Numbered from the stretch's first letter, positions 36,998-45,975 are shown. The stretch: 64,000 nt of DNA from Mycobacterium gastri (GCF_002102175.1 NZ_LQOX01000131.1:80032-144031); one strand, 5' to 3'. Program-made: numbers and translations. The notes: generated by a model from the sequence alone, not told the origin.

Positions 36998-39900
36998 GTT
37001 ATTCCGGTCATTTTGGCCGGACACCATTGAGGCCACAGAGGCGGCGTTCGTCATTCCAAACCCCTCGCGGGTTATTCCGGTCATTTTGGCCGGACACCAT
37101 TGAGGCAGGACTCGCACATGGGTTCGTTGTTGCCGACGTTGTCGTTATTCCGGTCATTTTGGCCGGACACCATTGAGGCCCCCCAGACTCGGTGCCGATC
37201 TGCCGAATCAACGCAGGTTATTCCGGTCATTTTGGCCGGACACCATTGAGGCCTGCGGGAGGACGAGAAGGACGCCGCGGAGATTCAGTTATTCCGGTCA
37301 TTTTGGCCGGACACCATTGAGGCGACTATTGGTGAGTGGAACTAAGGCATTCGCGAAATCGTTATTCCGGTCATTTTGGCCGGACACCATTGAGGCGTTC
37401 AACCAGTCTGCCATCAGCCGGTCGACGGTGAACGTTATTCCGGTCATTTTGGCCGGACACCATTGAGGCGTGATAGCGGGAGTTCAGCCAGTGGGTGCGG
37501 TTGTGTTATTCCGGTCATTTTGGCCGGACACCATTGAGGCACCATTCGCGTGTGGTGTCAGGTGCTGGTCGCGGCGCGTTATTCCGGTCATTTTGGCCGG
37601 ACACCATTGAGGCATCCGAGGCGGCAAGTACGAATTGGGTGGCGGGCAGGTTATTCCGGTCATTTTGGCCGGACACCATTGAGGCTCGCGAGGGTCTCGC
37701 GAGGGTTTCGGTAACTGTCGCGGTTATTCCGGTCATTTTGGCCGGACACCATTGAGGCGAATACTTCGCATGGTTAGAGCGGGTGAACACCACGTTATTC
37801 CGGTCATTTTGGCCGGACACCATTGAGGCTGGCGCTGCGACAAAGTCTATGGCGGTGTGGTGCCGGGTTATTCCGGTCATTTTGGCCGGACACCATTGAG
37901 GCGGCATCATCGTTCGATTCGGTTGTACTCGATGAATCGTTATTCCGGTCATTTTGGCCGGACACCATTGAGGCCATCGAGTCGACGGCGGTGTTGACGA
38001 CGGTTTTGCCGTTATTCCGGTCATTTTGGCCGGACACCATTGAGGCGTTGATACCGGATTGGATGCGGATCGCGCATTCGCTGGTTATTCCGGTCATTTT
38101 GGCCGGACACCATTGAGGCACCCTGTGGGTTGAGCAGCGGGGCCAGTAGGCCGGTTATTCCGGTCATTTTGGCCGGACACCATTGAGGCGGCTATTTGTA
38201 TCGCGAGGGATTGCCCGTGCATCCTGGTTATTCCGGTCATTTTGGCCGGACACCATTGAGGCGTGGTAAGTTCGGCGGCTAACACGTTCAAAGTGGCGTT
38301 ATTCCGGTCATTTTGGCCGGACACCATTGAGGCCCATGCCTGTGTCAGCCCAGATCGCGGCACGTGATGGTTATTCCGGTCATTTTGGCCGGACACCATT
38401 GAGGCTCAGGCCCTTGCGCTGGATGCGGGAGACGCTGTTGGTTATTCCGGTCATTTTGGCCGGACACCATTGAGGCCCCATGCCTGTGTCAGCCCAGATC
38501 GCGGCACGTGATGTTATTCCGGTCATTTTGGCCGGACACCATTGAGGCGTTTGGTCGCCAGTCAGTTGGCAGTCGGGTTCCGTGGTTATTCCGGTCATTT
38601 TGGCCGGACACCATTGAGGCTCAGGATACAGGAAGAACTTGACGCGGCGAGCGCCGTTATTCCGGTCATTTTGGCCGGACACCATTGAGGCCGTAAGAGT
38701 GCGCTGCCAATAGTCCAGCGTAAACAACGTTATTCCGGTCATTTTGGCCGGACACCATTGAGGCAGGTTTAGGTGCAGCCGTTCTTGAGTACCATGTCGA
38801 CGTTATTCCGGTCATTTTGGCCGGACACCATTGAGGCTATGAGTGGGTGGAGAATCTGCCGAGCGCAGAAGGGGTTATTCCGGTCATTTTGGCCGGACAC
38901 CATTGAGGCCAGAACACCGCGAGCTAGCTTCTCGATTCGACTCCGCGTTATTCCGGTCATTTTGGCCGGACACCATTGAGGCAGCTGCGCGGACCGAATG
39001 GGCAGGGATGGCCGCAACGTTATTCCGGTCATTTTGGCCGGACACCATTGAGGCGCTATACAACGGAACGTTAAGGAGCGCGGGTGTGCTCGTTATTCCG
39101 GTCATTTTGGCCGGACACCATTGAGGCAACTCGGCCATCGCGGCGTCATATGTCTTTGGGCCTGTTATTCCGGTCATTTTGGCCGGACACCATTGAGGCC
39201 AGCAGATCACCGGGCGAGCATTGGGGACTGTGACAGGTTATTCCGGTCATTTTGGCCGGACACCATTGAGGCCCGGTAATCACCCATCCGCACGCTGTGC
39301 AGATTCGGGTGTTATTCCGGTCATTTTGGCCGGACACCATTGAGGCGTAATGTATTTCGGTTTGCTAAAGTTGTATTTCGGGTTATTCCGGTCATTTTGG
39401 CCGGACACCATTGAGGCATAGACGTTTCCGCCGCGGGAGTGAATATGCAGGTTGTTATTCCGGTCATTTTGGCCGGACACCATTGAGGCACAATAGGTCT
39501 GATTCATACGAGAATAGACGGTATGGTTATTCCGGTCATTTTGGCCGGACACCATTGAGGCTTCTCTCGGATAGCGCGACTGGACTACAACAGCGACGGT
39601 TATTCCGGTCATTTTGGCCGGACACCATTGAGGCGTAATCGGGTTCCGTGTGGGTTGGCCGGAGCGGCTTGTTATTCCGGTCATTTTGGCCGGACACCAT
39701 TGAGGCACCATCGCTCACCTACGCCCAATTACCGCTTCGGTCGTTATTCCGGTCATTTTGGCCGGACACCATTGAGGCGGGTTGCCCGAAAAAGAGTACG
39801 CGCAATTAGCACGAGGTTATTCCGGTCATTTTGGCCGGACACCATTGAGGCAGGTTCGGCCGAACATCGGGCTCCGGCGGGCGCAGCCGTTATTCCGGTC

Positions 39901-40800
39901 ATTTTGGCCGGACACCATTGAGGCGTGGCTTCTGGGCGATAAGCGGTCATGAGAACAGATCGTTATTCCGGTCATTTTGGCCGGACACCATTGAGGCACA
40001 AACCCGGATTGAGCGACCGTGGTGTTTTCCCCGGTTATTCCGGTCATTTTGGCCGGACACCATTGAGGCGGTGGCGGCACACCAACAGCACCATACGTCG
40101 TGGCACGTTATTCCGGTCATTTTGGCCGGACACCATTGAGGCAATCCGACCACTAGCACCAACTTTTCCGCCACGAAGGTTATTCCGGTCATTTTGGCCG
40201 GACACCATTGAGGCAACGGCATTAGGGTGTGCTGATAGTAGTGCTCCGCAGGTTATTCCGGTCATTTTGGCCGGACACCATTGAGGCTGGCGAATCTGGC
40301 GTGCCCAGATCCCCAGGTTTTTCGCGTTATTCCGGTCATTTTGGCCGGACACCATTGAGGCTCGATCGCGCAGCGGCGTATCTCAGTGTTTGGTTCGTGT
40401 TATTCCGGTCATTTTGGCCGGACACCATTGAGGCCGCTTAGCTCACGATCTGCGCGAGGATCTAGTTACCCGTTATTCCGGTCATTTTGGCCGGACACCA
40501 TTGAGGCTGGTGCGGCCTCAATACTGAGGCGGAGGCTTTATCCGCGTTATTCCGGTCATTTTGGCCGGACACCATTGAGGCTGGACTCTTCGGCGCGCAC
40601 ACCGGATATGTATCGCTCGTTATTCCGGTCATTTTGGCCGGACACCATTGAGGCAATGTAAGCCGCCTCAGCGCCAATACGACGTATCTGCGTTATTCCG
40701 GTCATTTTGGCCGGACATTATTGAGGCGCGAGCAACCGATGCGTACATCACCATGATAAACCCGGTTATCCGGGTTATTGTGACCGGACACAATCGACGC
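36998..40800 (+). CRISPR. CRISPR array: 51 matching repeats, one variant and one decayed repeat; 52 spacers
   Basis: The 36-bp repeat begins GTTATTCCGGTCATTTTGG and ends CCGGACACCATTGAGGC. I counted starts from 36998 to 40619 at 70-74 bp steps (51 copies I read as identical). A copy at 40692-40727 has two changes (ACACCATT to ACATTATT), and a copy at 40765-40800 matches 28 of 36 bases, exactly one 73-bp step later. Spacers are 34-38 bp, mostly 35-37. In RNA, CCGGUC pairs with GGCCGG (one G-U) around an AUUUU loop, giving a 6-bp hairpin, and the last eight bases ATTGAGGC would be the crRNA 5' handle. Decay at the distal end and cas2/leader at the near end fix transcription as rightward. Confidence 0.97.
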
Positions 40801-40814
40801 ATGACGCGCCGACG

Positions 40815-40910
40815 CTGGCAACGCCGGTGCATGACGACGATGCGCTAGCCGAGGTTGCCGCCCGGGTCCGCGACGCGGTTGGCTGACGGGCCGACGGGTA
40901 GCAGCAGCCG
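40815..40910. repeat. Right 96-bp direct repeat flanking the CRISPR-Cas module
   Basis: It is identical to 27905-28000. On the - strand it encodes the real last 21 codons plus stop (40845) of the hydrolase. On the + strand it keeps the last 24 codons and the stop (40884-40886) of the DUF1802 gene as a fragment without a start. Confidence 0.97.
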
Positions 40911-42527
40911 GGAATTGCCGAAATGGACCGAATGCGTCACCGGTTTGGTTTGCTGGCCGGTCAGCGTCGGTTCTCCGGTGCCGAGGTTGGGTGCGTAACG
41001 GGGAAACCAGCTGCCGGCGATCAGGACGCGGATGCGCGAGCCCGCTTTGAATCGGTGGGCGACGGCGTCGAGTTCGATGCGGACCGTCTCCGGCGCGTCC
41101 CCGAGCCGACGGTAGCCGTCGCTGACATTGCGGGATCGGCCCTTGGCGTCGACCTCACTGACCCGGACGAACACGTCGACGTTCGGGTTGTCCGAGGAGT
41201 GCGTCAACTCGACGACCGGGTTGCCGTATATATACACATCGTCGGCCAGGGTGGCGCCGGTGAAGCAGAGCACATCGTCGCGGCGCGCGAGTCGGCTGTC
41301 GTTGCGGTAGCCGCCTTTCGACAACAGCGGACCGCCGGTGATGGGGGTCGGGTCGGTCGGGTCGAATCGGAAGCTCGCCGGTGGTGCACCGGTTGGCGGC
41401 GCCTTGCCGTCCAGGCGGCCGTTCGGCTGCAGGTACAGCACCCGTTGGGTGGTGGCCGGCGGCCACTCCAGTAGGGAGCGCCAGCCGTGCCGGTTGACGA
41501 AGACCCGGACGGCAGCCGGGCGGCGCGGGGCGGGAGCGTCGCCCAGGTGCGCGTCCAACCAGTCCAACGACTCCCGAGCGCAGGTGGCCAGCCCCTTGCT
41601 CATGGTCTGGGTATGGGTCCACGGACCGACTGTCAGCGCCACGTCGATACCGCGGTCGCGCAGCTGCCGATACTGGTGCAGCGTCTGGTCCAGGAAGATG
41701 TCCTGCCAGCCGCTGAGCAGCAGGACCGGCACCTCGACGCGCTCCAACGCGGCGGGGAATCGACGGGCATCCCAGAACGGGTGATCGTGGTCGGCGTTCT
41801 CCACCCACGACTCGAACCAGGGCGCGCCCTCGCCGAGCAGTGCCCGGGCCGCCGAGCGCATCGGAAACTCGGCGATCGCGCGTCTCACCTTCCGCGGCGC
41901 TCGCAGCTGGCGAATCCCACCTCGAAGCTGCCCGGCGTCTTCTTGACGGGAGACCAGATAGCTCCAGCCCAAGAAGTCGTTGATGGCAAACGATCCGGTG
42001 CTCCACACCGAGGCCCGGAAGTCGTGCGGCCCCACGGTGATCACGGCCGCGGCCAGTTCCGGTGGCGGATCGTGTAGCAGCGCCCACTGGGTGAAGCCCA
42101 GATAGGACAGCCCGACGGTACCGAACCGGCCGGTGAACCAGGGTTGCTGACGCAGCCACTCGACGGTGTCGGCGCCGTCGGCGGCTTCGTTGGCCATCGG
42201 GTCGAATTCGCCGGCCGAGCCGAAAGTTCCGCGCACGCTTTGCAACACCACGTGGTAGCCGCGCGCGGCATAGAGCCGGGCGAAGACCAAAGAAAACGGA
42301 AATCCCCGCCCGTAGGGGCCGCGGACCAGCAGCGTGCCGACGGGTTCGGACGTCCTGGGCGCATAGTGGTCGGCGATCAGGTGAATACCGTCGCGCATGG
42401 GGACGTGCACCCGGCTCACGGTGTAGCGGGTGGTTGCGCGCGGCAGACCCAACAGGGCGCCAACCGCCGCTGGGACAGCGCGGCCGCCTCGCCTGCACTG
42501 CTCGGGCCGGCGGGAGGTTGGGCTCAC
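40845..42527 (-). CDS. CocE/NonD-type X-Pro dipeptidyl-peptidase-like hydrolase
   Basis: The 560-residue alpha/beta hydrolase (counterpart of Rv2800) has the nucleophile elbow GLSYLG with S141, a DGADTVEW segment before it, and the C-terminal jelly-roll (PepX_C-like) domain typical of CocE/NonD esterases and acylases. Family members hydrolyse small esters or amides; the substrate here is unknown. Its stop lies within the right 96-bp repeat, so the last 22 codons including stop are duplicated at 27935-28000. Confidence 0.88.
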   Translation of the reverse strand: MSPTSRRPEQCRRGGRAVPAAVGALLGLPRATTRYTVSRVHVPMRDGIHLIADHYAPRTSEPVGTLLVRGPYGRGFPFSLVFARLYAARGYHVVLQSVRGTFGSAGEFDPMANEAADGADTVEWLRQQPWFTGRFGTVGLSYLGFTQWALLHDPPPELAAAVITVGPHDFRASVWSTGSFAINDFLGWSYLVSRQEDAGQLRGGIRQLRAPRKVRRAIAEFPMRSAARALLGEGAPWFESWVENADHDHPFWDARRFPAALERVEVPVLLLSGWQDIFLDQTLHQYRQLRDRGIDVALTVGPWTHTQTMSKGLATCARESLDWLDAHLGDAPAPRRPAAVRVFVNRHGWRSLLEWPPATTQRVLYLQPNGRLDGKAPPTGAPPASFRFDPTDPTPITGGPLLSKGGYRNDSRLARRDDVLCFTGATLADDVYIYGNPVVELTHSSDNPNVDVFVRVSEVDAKGRSRNVSDGYRRLGDAPETVRIELDAVAHRFKAGSRIRVLIAGSWFPRYAPNLGTGEPTLTGQQTKPVTHSVHFGNSRLLLPVGPSANRVADPGGNLG

Positions 42528-42537
42528 GATGCGCGGT

Positions 42538-43119
42538 TTAGAACTTGTAGTACGGGGCCAGATCGTTGGCCCGTTGCAGGTTGGTGGAAGGGCAGTCGAC
42601 GTCGGGCTCGGAGTAGACCGTGGAGTAGAACAGCGACTGCTGAATCACTCCATAGCTGGTCTTGAAGGTCACCATGCAGGAGGAGTACCAGAAGCTGTTG
42701 TGGTAGGTCGGCTTGAGCACCCAGTACTGCGCGGCGCGGTGGCCGGCGATCGTGGTCTCGATGGCGTCCGCTGGCAGGGTCTGGGCGTAGCTGCGCCAGG
42801 TGATGGGCTCGACGGCCAGCTGGTAATTGCCGGCGTCGTAGTGGCACCGCAACCCCTCCTCGGCCTCCGGCGGTGTATAGGCCAAGCCGAGGCGCTGGAC
42901 TGCGTCGAAGGGAATGTCGTTGCACGGGTCGAACGGGCTCGGGTCGGTGGTTGCCACGATGGGGCTCTTCATCGTGGTCGACATCGGTTCTGCGGTTGAC
43001 CGCAACTCGACCTTGCCGTCGGCCGGCGTCGGCGAGGCGCCCTGCCAGCCCACCGAGCCCCCGATGGCCGCTGCGACCAGCGCACCAACCGCTGAAGCCA
43101 GACGCACCTTGGCGAACAC
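42538..43119 (-). CDS. Membrane-anchored or secreted protein, Rv2799 counterpart
   Basis: From the GTG at 43119 (G-rich ribosome site just upstream) the 193-residue protein begins VFAKVRLASAVGALVAAAIGG, one hydrophobic N-terminal segment acting as signal or anchor. The rest is hydrophilic with several cysteines (DPCNDIPF, LRCHYDAG, YSSCMVTF, DVDCPST) that could form disulfides outside the membrane. No enzyme motif is recognised. The longer frame up to 43221 lacks a convincing start. Confidence 0.75.
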   Translation of the reverse strand: MFAKVRLASAVGALVAAAIGGSVGWQGASPTPADGKVELRSTAEPMSTTMKSPIVATTDPSPFDPCNDIPFDAVQRLGLAYTPPEAEEGLRCHYDAGNYQLAVEPITWRSYAQTLPADAIETTIAGHRAAQYWVLKPTYHNSFWYSSCMVTFKTSYGVIQQSLFYSTVYSEPDVDCPSTNLQRANDLAPYYKF

Positions 43120-43288
43120 GACACCCCCTGCCCTTGGTGGTCCCTTTGCCGGGAGTGTACAAGTAGCCTCCGCGCCGTCACAGGGGTTAGTCGACTTGTT
43201 GCCATGCGGCCTACTTGCCATGCTTGTCTGCCCAACAGTGGGCGGGTGACGTTTGGCGGAGCCGTTCGGAGGAAGCGAGGAGGTAGGC

Positions 43289-43605
43289 GTGCTTCAGATC
43301 AGTCCGGAGCAGTGGATGTGCTCGGCGGCGCGCATGGCGAGGGCCTGGCGGTCGGACATTTGTCGTCCGACTACCGGCTCCAGGCTGCGCAGGTCGGCTG
43401 GCAGGGCGCCTCAGCGACGGCGCTCAACGCCAAGATGGGCGACTGGTGGGAAGCGTCGAGGGCACTGCTGACCAGGATCGGTGATCACGCACGCGGTCTG
43501 CACGAGGCCGGGGTTTACCACGCGACGGCGGAAGAGGAGCGGGCACGGGCGCTGGCCCAAATTGGTGTTTCCGCCGGCGGCAAGGTCACTGGGCGTCAGG
43601 TGTGA
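43289..43605 (+). pseudogene. Rv2798c-like small protein gene, apparent frameshift near the 5' end
   Basis: A good ribosome site (GAGGAGGT, 43277-43284) and GTG at 43289 open a frame reading VLQISPEQWMCSAARM. The plausible continuation HGEGLAVGHLSSDYRLQAAQVGW, with WQGASATALNAKMGDWW and a helical C-terminus to the stop at 43605, is in another frame from about 43330. The helical WxG-like pattern resembles ESX/WXG100-type partners of the next gene. A loss of bases congruent to one modulo three near the repeated GCGCATGG would explain it. Alternatively a GTG at 43312 starts a shorter intact protein, without a ribosome site. Confidence 0.6.
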
Positions 43606-43608
43606 TCA

Positions 43609-45294
43609 GTGTCGTTGACGGTGGCCGATATCGATCGCTGGAATGCTCAAGCGGTCCGGGAGGTGTTTCACGCGGCCAAGGCCCGAGCGGAGGTGACGTT
43701 CGAAACGTCGCGGCAGTTGGCGACGCTGTCGATTTTCGCGAATTCCGGTGGCAAGACCGCTGACGCGGCGGCACACCAGAACGCTGGACTCCGCCGAGAT
43801 CTTGACGCCCACGGTTACGAAGCGTTGGCAGTTGCCCGGGCGGCCGATAGGGCCGCTAACGGCATTGTGAAGGTCCAATCGGACTTGGCCGCACTACGCC
43901 AAGCCGCCGCCGCCGAGCTGACGGTCGATGCGCTCACCAACAAGGTGGTGCCGGTCCCCGGGCTGCGATACACCGAGGGCGAGTGGGCACGGATGCTCGC
44001 CAAGCAGGCGGGGCTGCAGGCTGATCTGGATGCGATTGTGGTTGAGGCCAATGCCGTCGATGAGGAATTGGCATCAGCGGTCAACATGGCCGACGGTGAT
44101 GTGCCCATCCCGGCTGATTCCGGTCCGCCGGTCGGCCCCGAAGGGCTGACGCCGACACAGCTCGCCAGCGATGCAAACGAAGAGCGGCTGCGCGAGGAGC
44201 GCGCTAAGCTGCAGGCCCGCATCGGGCAGTTGCAGGGGCGGTATGACGAACTTGCGGCCCAAGCGGCCGGGGACTACAACAACGGCATCCTGAACAGCGA
44301 TGTATTGGGCCAACTTGCAGCCCTCAATGATCAGTTGACCGCCGCCAAAGGACGGCTGGGCGACCTTGACGCAGTCGACCAGGCACTGAGCCGAGCGCCG
44401 GAGACCTACCTGGCCCAGCTGCAGCTTCCCAACGATCTACACCAGCAGGTATTGGCGGCCGTGGCCGTCGGCAATCCGGATACCGCCGCCAACGTGTCGG
44501 TGACCGTGCCCGGGGTGGGGTCCACTCTGCGGGGCACATTGCCCGGCATGGTCAGCGAAGCCCGCAACCTCCGATCAGAGGAAATCCGGCAGCTCAATGC
44601 TGCCGGTAAGCCCGCCTCAGTTGCCACGATCGCCTGGATGGGCTACACCCCGCCCCCTAACCCGCTCGACACCGGAAGTGCGGGCGACCTGTGGCAGACC
44701 ATGACCGACGAGCAGGCACGAGCGGGCGCAGCCGACTTGTCGAAGTACTTGCAGCAGGTTCGAGGGAACAACCCTACTGGGCACCTGACCGTGTTGGGAC
44801 ACTCGTACGGGTCGTTAACGGCGTCGCTGGCGTTGCAGGACCTCAATGCTCACGGTGCCCATCCCGTCAACGATGTGGTGTTTTACGGCTCACCCGGCCT
44901 GGAGCTGTACAGTCCGACGCAACTCGGGCTGGATCACGGACAGGCCTATGTCATGCAGGCTCCGCACGACCTCATTACCAGTCTGGTGGCCCCGGTCGCG
45001 CCGCTGCATGGCTGGGGTCCGGACCCGTATCTGACCCCTGGGTTGACGGAGCTGTCGTCACAGGCGGGTTTTGATCCGGGCGGCATTTGGCGTGATGGGG
45101 TGTATGCCCATGGCGACTATCCCCGAGTCTTCCATGACGCCGCCGGCCAGCCGCTGCTGCGGATGTCCGGCTACAACTTCGCGGCTATCGCCGCCGGGCT
45201 GCGGGACAACAAGGTGGAGGCGCCGTTGCTGCCACCCATTCTGGGTGGTGGCATGCCAGGAGCGCCCGGCCGAGTACCTGGAGGGGGACATTGA
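43609..45294 (+). CDS. DUF1023 alpha/beta-hydrolase domain protein, Rv2797c counterpart
   Basis: The 561-residue protein has an N-terminal coiled-coil-rich helical half (about 1-330, many Ala/Gln/Glu and RLREERAKLQARIGQLQ) and a C-terminal DUF1023 alpha/beta hydrolase. Its nucleophile is S399 in GHSYGSL, and VFYGSPGLE follows with DVVFYGSPG. A helical N-terminus plus a hydrolase, encoded after a small WxG-like gene, suggests a type VII-type substrate pair; that is inference. The TGA overlaps the ATG of lppV. Confidence 0.8.
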   Translation: MSLTVADIDRWNAQAVREVFHAAKARAEVTFETSRQLATLSIFANSGGKTADAAAHQNAGLRRDLDAHGYEALAVARAADRAANGIVKVQSDLAALRQAAAAELTVDALTNKVVPVPGLRYTEGEWARMLAKQAGLQADLDAIVVEANAVDEELASAVNMADGDVPIPADSGPPVGPEGLTPTQLASDANEERLREERAKLQARIGQLQGRYDELAAQAAGDYNNGILNSDVLGQLAALNDQLTAAKGRLGDLDAVDQALSRAPETYLAQLQLPNDLHQQVLAAVAVGNPDTAANVSVTVPGVGSTLRGTLPGMVSEARNLRSEEIRQLNAAGKPASVATIAWMGYTPPPNPLDTGSAGDLWQTMTDEQARAGAADLSKYLQQVRGNNPTGHLTVLGHSYGSLTASLALQDLNAHGAHPVNDVVFYGSPGLELYSPTQLGLDHGQAYVMQAPHDLITSLVAPVAPLHGWGPDPYLTPGLTELSSQAGFDPGGIWRDGVYAHGDYPRVFHDAAGQPLLRMSGYNFAAIAAGLRDNKVEAPLLPPILGGGMPGAPGRVPGGGH

Positions 45295-45854
45295 TGCGGT
45301 GGCCGATGGCGTGGCTGCTCGCCTTGGTTTGCGCGGTGGTGCTTGGCTGCGGTCGCAGCGGTCATGGGACCGGTCGTGGAGAGGAGGGCCCGGTGAGCCC
45401 GGAAAAAGCCGCCGCACTAGAGGATGCGTTGCGCGCCAAGCCTTCGCTGGAGGCCGCGAAGGATCAATACCGGTCCGCGGTGACCCAGATGGCCAACGCC
45501 ATCACGGCCTTGGTACCTGGGTTGACGTGGTCGATGGATATGGACACCTGGACGGGGTGTGGTGGCGACTACGAATGGACCAGGGCCAAAGCGGCGTATT
45601 TCATGGTCGGATTCAGTGGACCAATCCCCGACGACAAGTGGCCGCAGGTCGTCCAGATTGTCAAGGATGGGACAAAAAAGTTCGGCGCCACCAACTTTGG
45701 TGTCATGAAAGACAAGCCGGGTGACCACGACATATACATTTCCGGTGCTGGCGGCATATTCAAGCTGGGAACCCAGGTTGCTTCATCCCTCACCGCACAA
45801 TCGGACTGCCGGATCAGCGAGACCGATACGCCGAAACCGTCTCCGAGCCCATAG
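45294..45854 (+). CDS. lppV: Lipoprotein LppV, copy 1
   Basis: The 186-residue protein has a signal peptide MRWPMAWLLALVCAVVLGC with lipobox VLGC (C19), so it is a lipid-anchored exported protein. The mature part has a conserved TWTGCGGDYEW block (about 82-92), a second half PDDKWPQVVQIVKDGTKKFG and a C-terminal SDCRISETDTPKP. Function is unknown. A close paralogue follows 121 bp downstream. ATG overlaps the Rv2797c-like stop. Confidence 0.85.
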   Translation: MRWPMAWLLALVCAVVLGCGRSGHGTGRGEEGPVSPEKAAALEDALRAKPSLEAAKDQYRSAVTQMANAITALVPGLTWSMDMDTWTGCGGDYEWTRAKAAYFMVGFSGPIPDDKWPQVVQIVKDGTKKFGATNFGVMKDKPGDHDIYISGAGGIFKLGTQVASSLTAQSDCRISETDTPKPSPSP

Positions 45855-45975
45855 GCAGTTTTCGCCCCGTCCAAGTGCTGCGGCGAAGACGCAGGCAGCG
45901 GACATCCGCTGTACCCGCGCTTGCACGCGGACCAACAACGGGAGCGAGGCTGCTGTCACCCGAAGGGGGACATGG

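Larger units (their letters stand above)
28001..40814 (+). mobile_element. Inserted type I-G CRISPR-Cas module (12.8 kb)
   Basis: All DNA between the two 96-bp repeats is CRISPR-Cas: six cas genes in one direction, leader and array, with 119 bp before cas3 and 14 bp after the last decayed repeat. There is no integrase, transposase, terminal inverted repeat or tRNA target inside it. I call it an inserted unit because the repeats duplicate the overlapping ends of two native genes. How it moved is not visible, and recombination with a circular or linear donor carrying the same 96 bp is the simplest idea. Confidence 0.75.

Noticed and set aside
36998..40800. Self-targeting spacers against this window
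   Set aside because: Reading through the spacers I saw no long match to genes here. A whole-genome search was not possible, so self-targeting elsewhere is not excluded.
28001..40814. Integrase, transposase, IS element or tRNA attachment site in or beside the module
   Set aside because: I found none. The flanking repeats are protein-gene ends, not tRNA, and no recombinase-like protein is encoded in the module.
28001..40814. Terminal inverted repeats at the module ends
   Set aside because: The first bases (CCGGTGATCCC) and the reverse complement of the last bases (CGTCGGCGCGT) do not match.
36843..40848. Many open frames on both strands of the CRISPR array, with recurring peptides such as PQWCPAKMTGIT and FRSFWPDTIEA
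   Set aside because: They are translations of the 36-bp repeat, which has no stop in several frames; spacers vary freely in frame and length. Not proteins.
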